From Chloroflexota bacterium (GTDB lineage: Bacteria > Chloroflexota > Anaerolineae > Anaerolineales > Anaerolineaceae): a stretch of 8,968 nt of DNA. The DNA lies in assembly GCA_011053085.1 (NCBI GenBank), contig DSBE01000037.1:1-8968 (forward strand), read 5' to 3'. Positions 1-6,308 of this stretch are shown here, in pieces; the first letter of the stretch is position 1; every line of letters begins with the position of its first letter. Under the pieces are notes generated by a model. It was not told the DNA's origin. It saw nothing but the letters and a program-made list of their open reading frames with translations, and made no database searches. The translations under genes and the position numbers were made by a program.

Positions 1-1
1 C

Positions 2-406
2 TCCCCCACCCCGACCCCTGACGCGGCGCTTGCCATGACATTGACCGCTGAAGCCATCCCGACAGAGATCCCTGCCACCAGCACCATGACACCGATCACC
101 CCGACCACCACGGCTACCAAAGCGACACCCTCTGCAACACCTACCATCACCTTCACCCCGCAGATAACGGTTACACCCATGTATGCCGTTGTTTACGCCG
201 AAACTGGCGGCGGTTCTATCGTCCGCCAGGGTCCTTACTTCAGCGCTCTACCGCTGGAACCACCCTATACCACCCTGCTGAACAATTCACGGGTCAAAGT
301 GTATGAATCAGTTACCAATGAAAATGGTACCTGGGTTCGCATCACTCCGTTATGGGATGAGTCCATTGAGGGGTGGATGCTTAGAATTTATTTGATCTTT
401 GATTAA
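2..406 (+). CDS. C-terminal part of a Thr/Pro-rich protein with an SH3-like domain (5' partial)
   Basis: The reading frame is open to the left edge, so this is the 3' end of a longer gene; an internal ATG at 35 is not needed as a start. The visible product is about 134 residues. Residues 1 to about 58 are a Thr/Pro/Ala-rich low-complexity stretch (TPTP, TPTTT, TPSATPT), typical of an extracytoplasmic linker. From about residue 60 the composition becomes ordinary, with an SH3b-like pattern: an IVRQGP segment, a conserved-looking turn, a V.V-type strand, GTWVRI, then EGWML and a terminal YL. Bacterial SH3-like domains of this kind usually sit at the end of secreted or membrane-anchored proteins and bind peptides or cell-wall material. 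The N-terminal part, where a signal peptide, membrane helix or catalytic domain would be, lies outside the window. The stop TAA is 26 bases before the phosphomutase start, so the two genes may be co-transcribed. Function is not assigned; the SH3-like call is moderate. Confidence 0.7.
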   Translation, partial: SPTPTPDAALAMTLTAEAIPTEIPATSTMTPITPTTTATKATPSATPTITFTPQITVTPMYAVVYAETGGGSIVRQGPYFSALPLEPPYTTLLNNSRVKVYESVTNENGTWVRITPLWDESIEGWMLRIYLIFD

Positions 407-419
407 CCACAACTTTTTT

Positions 420-424
420 GGGAG
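420..424 (+). promoter_or_regulatory. Ribosome binding site of the phosphohexomutase
   Basis: GGGAG lies 8 bases before the ATG at 433, a normal Shine-Dalgarno spacing. It supports this ATG as the start. No promoter is evident in the 26-base gap after the preceding stop. Confidence 0.75.
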
Positions 425-432
425 ATTGAACA

Positions 433-1893
433 ATGCCGATTAACTTTGGAACCGATGGCTGGCGCGCCGTCATCTCAGAAACCTTTACCTTTCACAATCT
501 GCGCATGGTCGCTCAAGCAATCGCCGATACCATTCGCTCCAAAACATGGAATGACCCCCAAATACTGAAACAAACCCCCGATTTTAACAAAGTCATTGTC
601 GGTTTTGATTCTCGCTTTCTCTCTGACCGTTACGGCTCTGAGGTGGCGCGTGTGTTAGCAGCCAACGGCTTCAAGGTGCTGCTGACCCAATCCGATTGCC
701 CCACACCTGCCATCAGTTTCACGGTGGCGCAAATGAATGCTGTGGCAGGTATTATGATCACCGCCTCACACAACGCCCCCCGCTACAATGGCGTCAAAGT
801 GAAAGCCGCTTTTGGCGGTTCTGCCTCGCCCGAGCAGTGCGCCAAAGTGGAAGTGTACCTCAATGACAACGAAGAGCAGGCGCGCGGCCCCAACCTGATG
901 GAATACGATACCGCCAAGGAGCAGGGTCTCATCCAGCGTTTCAACCCCATTCCAGCCTATTACAACCACCTGCGCACCCTGATCAACTTTGACCTTTTCT
1001 CAGAGGAGCCCATGCATGTGGTGGTCGATTCCATGTACGGCTCCGGCCGCGGCACGATCAAAGGCATTTTGCAGGGAACATCCTGCGAAGTGATCGAGAT
1101 TCGCAGCGATATGAACCCCGGCTTTGGCGGCTGCCATCCTGAACCTATCGCCAAACATCTGGGCCCCCTGATGGGCGCGATTGCCTCGGGACAGGGCAGC
1201 ATCGGCCTGGCAACTGACGGCGATGCCGACCGCATCGGTGCCGTGGATGAATGCAGTAATTTCGTAGATCCTCACAAGATCATGGCGTTAGCGCTCAAAC
1301 ACCTGGTGGAGGTACGCGGCATGACGGGTGCCGTGGTGCGCACCGTTTCTACCACGCGCATGGTCGACCGCCTGGCAAAGAAATATGGCCTACCGGTGTA
1401 TGAAACCCCCGTCGGTTTCAATCATATTGCCGATCATATGCTGCACAATGACGTCCTCATTGGCGGTGAAGAATCGGGCGGCATTTCCTTCAAAGGCCAC
1501 ATTCCGGAAGGCGACGGCATCTTGATGGGTTTGCTCCTGCTTGAGATTGTCGCTTCGGCTGGCAAACCGCTGGGCGTGCTGGTCAAAGAATTGTTAGATG
1601 AGGTTGGCCCTGCCTTTTATGAGCGCAGTGATATGCGCCTTTTGCATCCTGTTTCCAAGAATGGGTTGGTAGCAGACTTGATCAACAAAGCCCCCGCCGC
1701 CATCGGTCCAGAAAAAGTCGCCGATATTCTCACCAACGATGGCGTCAAATACATCATGACAGATGATTCCTGGCTGTTGATCCGGCCGTCTGGCACCGAA
1801 CCTGTCCTGCGCGTTTATGCCGAAGGACGCAGCCCTGAAATGGTCAAAGCCCTGCTGGATTTCGGCAAACAGATCGCCGATTCTGTCAATTAG
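433..1893 (+). CDS. Phosphoglucomutase/phosphomannomutase family protein
   Basis: This is a complete alpha-D-phosphohexomutase of 486 residues, within the usual 450-500 range. The family interconverts hexose 1- and 6-phosphates (glucose or mannose) through a phosphoserine and a bisphosphorylated intermediate, in the cytoplasm, feeding glycogen, nucleotide-sugar and envelope polysaccharide synthesis. All four family landmarks are present. They are the N-terminal FGTDGWR (residues 5-11), the active-site loop TASHN (110-114, phosphoserine Ser112), the Mg-binding loop DGDADR (262-267, Asp262/264/266) and the sugar-binding loop GEESGG (345-350). The C-terminal phosphate-binding loop RPSGTEP (451-457) completes domain 4. 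GEESGG is closer to phosphoglucomutase-like members than to the GEQSGH usual in GlmM, so a GlmM role is less likely. The glucose-versus-mannose preference cannot be read from sequence. The gene may be co-transcribed with the upstream SH3-like gene and ends just before a strong terminator. No defects are seen. Confidence 0.95.
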   Translation: MPINFGTDGWRAVISETFTFHNLRMVAQAIADTIRSKTWNDPQILKQTPDFNKVIVGFDSRFLSDRYGSEVARVLAANGFKVLLTQSDCPTPAISFTVAQMNAVAGIMITASHNAPRYNGVKVKAAFGGSASPEQCAKVEVYLNDNEEQARGPNLMEYDTAKEQGLIQRFNPIPAYYNHLRTLINFDLFSEEPMHVVVDSMYGSGRGTIKGILQGTSCEVIEIRSDMNPGFGGCHPEPIAKHLGPLMGAIASGQGSIGLATDGDADRIGAVDECSNFVDPHKIMALALKHLVEVRGMTGAVVRTVSTTRMVDRLAKKYGLPVYETPVGFNHIADHMLHNDVLIGGEESGGISFKGHIPEGDGILMGLLLLEIVASAGKPLGVLVKELLDEVGPAFYERSDMRLLHPVSKNGLVADLINKAPAAIGPEKVADILTNDGVKYIMTDDSWLLIRPSGTEPVLRVYAEGRSPEMVKALLDFGKQIADSVN

Positions 1894-1905
1894 CGAACCG
1901 CACAT

Positions 1906-1940
1906 AAAAAAAATCCCTGTTCAATGAGCAGGGATTTTCT
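1906..1940. terminator. Bidirectional Rho-independent terminator between convergent genes
   Basis: A perfect 10-bp inverted repeat, AAAATCCCTG (1910-1919) and CAGGGATTTT (1929-1938), surrounds a 9-base loop. A run of eight A (1906-1913) on the left becomes a T-tract for transcription arriving on the minus strand, while TTTT followed by CTT serves the plus strand. It starts 12 bases after the phosphomutase stop and ends about 18 bases from the end of the minus-strand gene at 1957, so it serves both convergent units. The U-tract is better in the minus direction. Confidence 0.9.
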
Positions 1941-1956
1941 TGCCTATTGAATGATA

Positions 1957-2727
1957 TTATGCGCTGCGCAGCTTGCGGGCTACAATGATGACCGCTACCA
2001 GTCCGACCGCTGCAAGGGCAACTACGAAGTAATTTCCACCGTCAAAGAAGCCAGTGTCGGGCAGTTGCTCATCGCCTTGCTCTGCCAGCGCCGTAGCCGT
2101 CAACTGCGCCGCGTTAGGGGTCGGCTCAAGCATTTCCGCCTCTTCGGTTGGCGTCGGGCTGGCCGCCACCTGGGTCAGTAACGCCTCAACGGTAGCGGTT
2201 TGCGAAAGTGCCTCCGCTGCTTCGCTGGTGGCAATCAGGTCAATCTCCTCTTGCTCAGGTACTTCGGTTGGCGTTGGCTCTTCAGGCACCATTACTGTTT
2301 CGGTCGCAGTCGGCTGGGGTGGTACATCCGTGGCTGTCGGGGCGGTATCCTGGGCAATGCGGGTTAATTCAGCCGCCACCGCAAAGGATTCAGCTGTCGT
2401 GGTAGCAGCCTCGATCGTCTGCTGGTTGCCATACAGGATGTCCATGGCGGCTTGCGTACGGCGCGCATTCTGTGCGGGCATAATCATCGTGGAGAGCACG
2501 ATCATGCCAATGATTGCCAGAATGAAGACCGCCGCCAACACCCCTAATGCAATCATAAACATGCGATTGTTGCGTGATGCAGGTGCATCCTCATCTGCCG
2601 CATATTCTTCGAGGGTATCCGCGGTGCTTTCCTCAATTTCAAATGGCGGAATAGCGTCAGAATCCCCTAACGGCGCGGTTCCTTCATTGCTGTAAAACTG
2701 ATAATCGTTATTTTCATTCGATGACAT
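1957..2727 (-). CDS. Membrane-anchored acidic Thr/Glu-rich protein with C-terminal LPDTG sorting-like signal
   Basis: The product is 256 residues with no recognised catalytic domain. In order it has an acidic hydrophilic N-terminus of about 52 residues, then Arg53/Arg56 followed by a hydrophobic helix at about 57-83. Next comes a short helical-looking segment, then a low-complexity Thr/Pro/Glu/Ala stretch (about 106-220) with repeated PTPTE units. It ends with LPDTG (222-226), a hydrophobic helix (about 233-250) and the basic tail RKLRSA. LPxTG, hydrophobic helix and basic tail is the classical order of a sortase cell-wall sorting signal. The first helix is preceded by a long acidic arm, so it looks like a membrane anchor rather than a cleavable signal peptide; that is unusual for a sortase substrate. 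No sortase gene is visible here. The ATG is supported by AGGAGA 7 bases upstream. It is the last gene of the minus-strand series, 84 bases after its neighbour. Alternatively it is a two-pass protein in which LPDTG is fortuitous. Confidence 0.85.
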   Translation of the reverse strand: MSSNENNDYQFYSNEGTAPLGDSDAIPPFEIEESTADTLEEYAADEDAPASRNNRMFMIALGVLAAVFILAIIGMIVLSTMIMPAQNARRTQAAMDILYGNQQTIEAATTTAESFAVAAELTRIAQDTAPTATDVPPQPTATETVMVPEEPTPTEVPEQEEIDLIATSEAAEALSQTATVEALLTQVAASPTPTEEAEMLEPTPNAAQLTATALAEQGDEQLPDTGFFDGGNYFVVALAAVGLVAVIIVARKLRSA

Positions 2728-2734
2728 AATCGTT

Positions 2735-2740
2735 TCTCCT
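2735..2740 (-). promoter_or_regulatory. Ribosome binding site of the LPDTG protein
   Basis: On the minus strand AGGAGA lies 7 bases before the ATG at 2727, which fixes the start of the 256-residue product. Confidence 0.75.
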
Positions 2741-2752
2741 CATGGAAAACCA

Positions 2753-2786
2753 TCACGTGAGATGTTGCAAGTTTATGACCAGGTCA
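2753..2786. promoter_or_regulatory. Two small palindromes upstream of the LPDTG gene, possible operator
   Basis: The 84-base gap before the LPDTG protein gene holds TCACGTGA (2753-2760, perfect 8-bp palindrome) and TGACC-A-GGTCA (2776-2786, 5-bp arms with one central base). Either could bind a dimeric regulator. I could not find a convincing -35/-10 pair or a terminator in this gap, so separate transcription of the gene is not proven, and short palindromes like these can arise by chance. Confidence 0.25.
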
Positions 2787-2811
2787 AAACAACCCTTTCA
2801 TGATGATATGC

Positions 2812-3867
2812 TCATTCTAGCACATCTAAATTGTTGAGTGGTACCAGGATTGACTGCCCATTTTTCAGGGTCACATCCGCTGCCCTTGCCATCAACCCGT
2901 TGGGCAAGGTGACTTTGTCAGGATGCACAAAAGAAATGGTGCCCACCTGCGCCATGTAAGGCAGTGTGTTGATGCGCACGGTGAGACCTTCGCGATAATC
3001 GATCAATTCCTGGACCAAGCGGATATCTTCTGCCGGCAGCGGAATGAATACCTCCGGCCGAATGCCCAATTCACGGTCCCATGCCTGCGCCAGCAGTGAA
3101 ACCCGCCTGCCCTGATTGCTGCGCAGCAGACGATACGCGCTTTCATCCATGCCCGCAGGGCTGAAACCATTCACAACCATCACCGGGAACTTCAACGACC
3201 GCACCATCGGGATCAGATGGGATGATATCGTACCCACAATCAAACCACGCACCGGCAGCATCGCTGCTCGCTGCAAGGTATCAGCATCACGACAGCGTCC
3301 TGCCAGAACGATCGCATCCACGCATTCACCACGCAGATCTTCCGGCTGCAGTGGTTTACGTGCGTCAATCGTAGCAGAAATTAATTTCCCGGTCATCAGG
3401 TGACCGTTACCCCACACCCCCTGTACCAAAGAACCCTGCATACGCAGCATCACGCCCCTCTCCGGGATGATCTCCTGGACTGTTCCTGTATACCCTGCCC
3501 GCAACTGGAAGGGCTTGCGCGCTGCTTCTAACAACACCTGGCTGGTGCTGATAGAGCGAATAATACCAGCTGTGGTGGCTCGCAGCACACGGTTCAGTTT
3601 TCCGCCAGTGGCAATGATGACATCACCTTTTTCAACCTTCTCGCCCACATTGCGTTCGATCATCTCTTTCATGTTGGCTCGATTGACGCCGCTGAAAACC
3701 ACCCTGGCATCCAGCACTTCGACATGCGGGGCAATGATGGCTTCTGCCAGCACTGTTTCCGGCATCACCTGCTGGCCGATATGCGCCACAACATGGCCAT
3801 CCACCGGCAGCAGACGCGGCCGCTGAAATCCTACCAGGCCGTTGATCACAGTCACGGATGCTATCAT
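2812..3867 (-). CDS. Uncharacterised protein with barrel-sandwich/KOW-like segments, partner of the MutL-like protein
   Basis: This is a 351-residue soluble protein with no signal peptide or membrane helix; I do not recognise a named family. Residues about 20-160 are rich in short beta-strand/turn units of the kind seen in barrel-sandwich and biotinyl/lipoyl-like folds. Examples are PVDGHVVAHIGQQV near 21-34, VGEKVEKGDVIIATGG at 74-89, then TTAGIIRSI (98-106) and GYTGTVQEIIPERG (125-138). No biotin-type MKM or clear lipoyl Lys motif is present, so covalent modification is not suggested. Residues about 180-275 alternate hydrophobic strands and helices (VDAIVLAG, VRGLIVGTISS, FPVMVVNGF), like a Rossmann-type alpha/beta domain. 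The C-terminus (about 295-351) again looks like a small beta barrel. The gene starts 13 bases after the stop of the MutL-like gene, and its AGGAGG Shine-Dalgarno touches that stop, indicating tight translational coupling. I infer that its product works with the MutL-like protein; the biochemical role is unknown. Confidence 0.85.
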   Translation of the reverse strand: MIASVTVINGLVGFQRPRLLPVDGHVVAHIGQQVMPETVLAEAIIAPHVEVLDARVVFSGVNRANMKEMIERNVGEKVEKGDVIIATGGKLNRVLRATTAGIIRSISTSQVLLEAARKPFQLRAGYTGTVQEIIPERGVMLRMQGSLVQGVWGNGHLMTGKLISATIDARKPLQPEDLRGECVDAIVLAGRCRDADTLQRAAMLPVRGLIVGTISSHLIPMVRSLKFPVMVVNGFSPAGMDESAYRLLRSNQGRRVSLLAQAWDRELGIRPEVFIPLPAEDIRLVQELIDYREGLTVRINTLPYMAQVGTISFVHPDKVTLPNGLMARAADVTLKNGQSILVPLNNLDVLE

Positions 3868-3875
3868 ATCCGTGC

Positions 3876-3881
3876 CCTCCT
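3876..3881 (-). promoter_or_regulatory. Ribosome binding site overlapping the MutL-like stop codon
   Basis: AGGAGG on the minus strand lies 8 bases before the ATG at 3867, and its first A is the last base of the preceding TGA stop (3883-3881). This arrangement supports both the chosen start and coupled translation of the two genes. Confidence 0.8.
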
Positions 3882-5629
3882 CATTGCCTGCCTGCCATCA
3901 CCTGGCTGCTGATACCAATCTGCTGACGCCAGGTTTGCTGCAAAAACAACAGGTCATCACGATTAGAAGGCAGGTAGATCGGGCGTCCGCGGCCGTCAAT
4001 CACCAGGCCGCACAACCCGCCAACCACGCTCGTTATCAAACGTGTGCGCAATGGGTTTTCTGTGATCCATGTGCGCCCCAGTGCAGTGATCTCCAGTTCA
4101 GCCTCTTGTCGGGGCTGCAATGGTACCACCTTGATTTCGCCTTTTTTGACCTCAAAGGTCATATCACTGCCATCCTGGTATTGTAATTTGGCATGAACGA
4201 TTGGCCGATCGATTTTCTCTTCACTAACCGGCGAGATCACCGTGCCCAGTTCGGCAAACAAGGATGATGCCAGCATATGCACGGGCACTGCCGAATCAAT
4301 GGCTGCCGCAGCGCCGATTGCTGCCATCAACTGCCCTTCATCCAGCACAAATTGGGTCAAACCACTGGGTTGAATGCCATCCAGCAGCATCAACAAGCTA
4401 TGACGGATGGTCGGGCCATTGGTCAGCGCATTCCCCGCCGCAACGATCCTGGTAAAACCATTGTTGGGTTTTTCAAACAGTTGGCGCGCATGCGTCATTG
4501 ACAACTGCAAAATCACCCGAATCATGGCTTGTTCAATCAGCAGCGATTCCTGGTCAATGGGCACACTGGCAGGATACAACGCTTTTTGATGCAGATAGTC
4601 GCGTACCATCACAGACGGCAAATCTGAGGCAATCCATTGCTGAATCTCTTCCAGCCTGGTGTTCTCCAAGAGCATGCTCACACCTGTGCCGGTGCCATAC
4701 GGCAAGACATCCAGCCGCAGACTTCCGCGGAATGCATCCGCGAGGGTCGTCTGGTTGCTTTCCACACTAACGCCCAGCACCGGATTGCGTTCAGTCACTG
4801 TATAGGTACTCAACAAACGCATTGTTCTCCCAAAAGTGAACGAGGTGGGAAGTAACGGTAATACACTATTCTGGGCAGCCCGGTTCAACCCGCCCACTTG
4901 CTTGGTGCGGATATAGGCAAGAATTTCAGCCAGCGCATATTGTGCGGCTGACAGGCTTTCTTTCTCCATGCTTGGGCGAATATTGGCAACCGTGATCACT
5001 TCTGTCTGGCCATCTAACATCGCTTTGATCTGGTCGGCAATCGCCTGGTTGCCAGCATACAACACCGCCGGACGTTTGCTGCCTGGCAGCAAATGGCACA
5101 CGGCTTTGATCAACTCAGCGGTTTTAATAACAGCACGCGATGCACCGCCTTCGGTTCCCCCCGCCAGCACAATGATCTCCGGACGGGTTTTCAACGCACG
5201 ATCCAGGTGAGCATCCACGGCGCTTCCTTTGGTCAGGCTGATTTGATCCACCAGCCTGCCGCCCACACTGGCTGCCAGGCGGCGGCAGGATTTCAATGAA
5301 ACGTCCTCCAGCAAACCAGCCGCTACCAGTTTCAACGAAGGGCCCGATGAGGTGGTTACTACCACATAGTCAACGCCCTCTCCGCGCAGATTGGTCGGGT
5401 GAATGACAGACTCGTCATCCGCCAGGATCAACCGTTGGGTGCGGCCTTCCAGCTTGCCAATGGCAGATACACAGCCGTGCCACACATCAAACGTCGGCGC
5501 ATAACAGGTCGAATTGGTGACCCCCTGGCCGGTCAGCTCGTAGCGCCCATCCACATGCATAAGCAACGTCGCAGTGGTTTCCACCGCCCCTATATCGATG
5601 ATGAGAATGGTTGTGCTGTGTTCGGCCAT
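3881..5629 (-). CDS. MutL/GlmL-like protein (glutamate mutase L family, ASKHA ATPase fold)
   Basis: The product has 582 residues. The N-terminus IDIGAVETTATLL (11-23) matches a phosphate-1 loop of the actin/Hsp70/sugar-kinase (ASKHA) superfamily. IVLAGGTEGG (153-162) matches the characteristic GGT(D/E)GG signature of the MutL/GlmL family as I know it, and IVAAGNALTNGP (395-406) fits the second nucleotide-binding glycine motif. In Clostridium this family is encoded between the two subunits of coenzyme-B12-dependent glutamate mutase and is thought to be an ATP-dependent reactivase or chaperone. Here no mutase S or E subunit is present, and the neighbours are membrane proteins, so that role should not be transferred. 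The protein is also longer than classical members (roughly 460-470 residues from memory). The extra C-terminal part, about 472-582, contains a beta-rich stretch and the motif VVGGLCGLVIDGRGRP (535-550). The ATG follows the upstream stop by 10 bases; its Shine-Dalgarno is weak (TGGA), suggesting coupling to the upstream gene. Likely cytoplasmic. Confidence 0.88.
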   Translation of the reverse strand: MAEHSTTILIIDIGAVETTATLLMHVDGRYELTGQGVTNSTCYAPTFDVWHGCVSAIGKLEGRTQRLILADDESVIHPTNLRGEGVDYVVVTTSSGPSLKLVAAGLLEDVSLKSCRRLAASVGGRLVDQISLTKGSAVDAHLDRALKTRPEIIVLAGGTEGGASRAVIKTAELIKAVCHLLPGSKRPAVLYAGNQAIADQIKAMLDGQTEVITVANIRPSMEKESLSAAQYALAEILAYIRTKQVGGLNRAAQNSVLPLLPTSFTFGRTMRLLSTYTVTERNPVLGVSVESNQTTLADAFRGSLRLDVLPYGTGTGVSMLLENTRLEEIQQWIASDLPSVMVRDYLHQKALYPASVPIDQESLLIEQAMIRVILQLSMTHARQLFEKPNNGFTRIVAAGNALTNGPTIRHSLLMLLDGIQPSGLTQFVLDEGQLMAAIGAAAAIDSAVPVHMLASSLFAELGTVISPVSEEKIDRPIVHAKLQYQDGSDMTFEVKKGEIKVVPLQPRQEAELEITALGRTWITENPLRTRLITSVVGGLCGLVIDGRGRPIYLPSNRDDLLFLQQTWRQQIGISSQVMAGRQ

Positions 5630-5639
5630 AATTATCCAG

Positions 5640-6308
5640 TTATCGCGAGAATATCATCCAAAATACATAACCTAGTTCGTTAATGCGCGTGATCATTGCC
5701 ATCAACGCCGTCAGATAGGCGCCGGCAAACAACGCCCCCAATGTCATCGAGAGGAATATCTGCCCGATAAAACGTAAAACCTTGATCCATTTCCCGAGCC
5801 GGTTGGGCTTACCGGGGCTTTCTTTGGGCGCAAAAAATTGAAAATATAACAACGTCGAGACCGTACCAAACAAAACGTACACGCCTTCCACCAAAGACCA
5901 AAATGCGCCCTGTGTCTGTCTATCCAAATCAAATAAGTTGATCACACTGAATACCTGGGTAGCCAGGGTACCCATCAAGGCACCGCTGATAATGACAGCA
6001 GAAGAAACACCCACCAGATACGCCAGCGGAATGTTGCCCAGGCGTGAAACCTTGGGGAATAATCTTGTTATCAGCATGATGGACAAAGCCCATGGCACCA
6101 ATGACCACAAGAAATATTCTCCGCCCCATTTGATCGGCAGCACCAGTTTCGGCAAAATGATTTGATAGATGATCATCACCGCCAGGTAGCCCGCTGTCAC
6201 ACCAATGAACAAATAAATGGCCAGACGGAACATCGGATTGTCACCAACCAGATAACTCAATACCATTAAGGAGAGGAAGAAGCCCACAAAAAGCCAGAAA
6301 GTCGTCAT
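5640..6308 (-). CDS. Six-helix integral membrane protein of unknown function
   Basis: The product is 222 residues, strongly hydrophobic, with about six predicted membrane helices: roughly 2-20, 28-51, 63-82, 93-120, 135-157 and 178-207. A basic cytoplasmic-looking loop (PKESPGKPNRLGKWIK, 161-176) lies before the last helix. I do not recognise a transporter or enzyme signature. A GTG at 6311 is also possible, but the ATG at 6308 is preferred. GGAGG (6315-6319) is 6 bases from that ATG and only 3 from the GTG. The chosen start shares one base with the stop of the upstream acidic membrane protein (TGATG), and the downstream MutL-like gene begins 10 bases after the TAA. Such spacing implies co-expression and probably a shared membrane complex. 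Sequence alone gives no substrate. Confidence 0.87.
   Translation of the reverse strand: MTTFWLFVGFFLSLMVLSYLVGDNPMFRLAIYLFIGVTAGYLAVMIIYQIILPKLVLPIKWGGEYFLWSLVPWALSIMLITRLFPKVSRLGNIPLAYLVGVSSAVIISGALMGTLATQVFSVINLFDLDRQTQGAFWSLVEGVYVLFGTVSTLLYFQFFAPKESPGKPNRLGKWIKVLRFIGQIFLSMTLGALFAGAYLTALMAMITRINELGYVFWMIFSR

Noticed and set aside
960..1275. Minus-strand frames inside the phosphohexomutase gene
   Set aside because: The plus-strand protein carries every family motif across this region, and the antisense frames show no recognisable feature or ribosome binding site.
433..1893. GlmM (phosphoglucosamine mutase)
   Set aside because: The sugar-binding loop is GEESGG, not the GEQSGH typical of GlmM, so a general phosphohexomutase is the safer call.
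2054..2695. Plus-strand open frame of 213 codons opposite the LPDTG protein
   Set aside because: It is a low-complexity Ser/Val/Ala product from antisense reading of Thr/Pro/Glu codons. The minus-strand frame has a Shine-Dalgarno, membrane helices and a sorting-like tail.
2741..2811. Sigma-70 promoter ahead of the LPDTG gene (TTGACC on the minus strand near 2787)
   Set aside because: No acceptable -10 hexamer lies at 16-18 bases from this -35-like hexamer; the nearest AT-rich hexamer is too close.
3881..5629. DNA mismatch repair MutL
   Set aside because: The name is shared, but the sequence has an ASKHA-type fold and the GGTEGG signature. It has none of the GHKL ATPase motifs of mismatch repair MutL.
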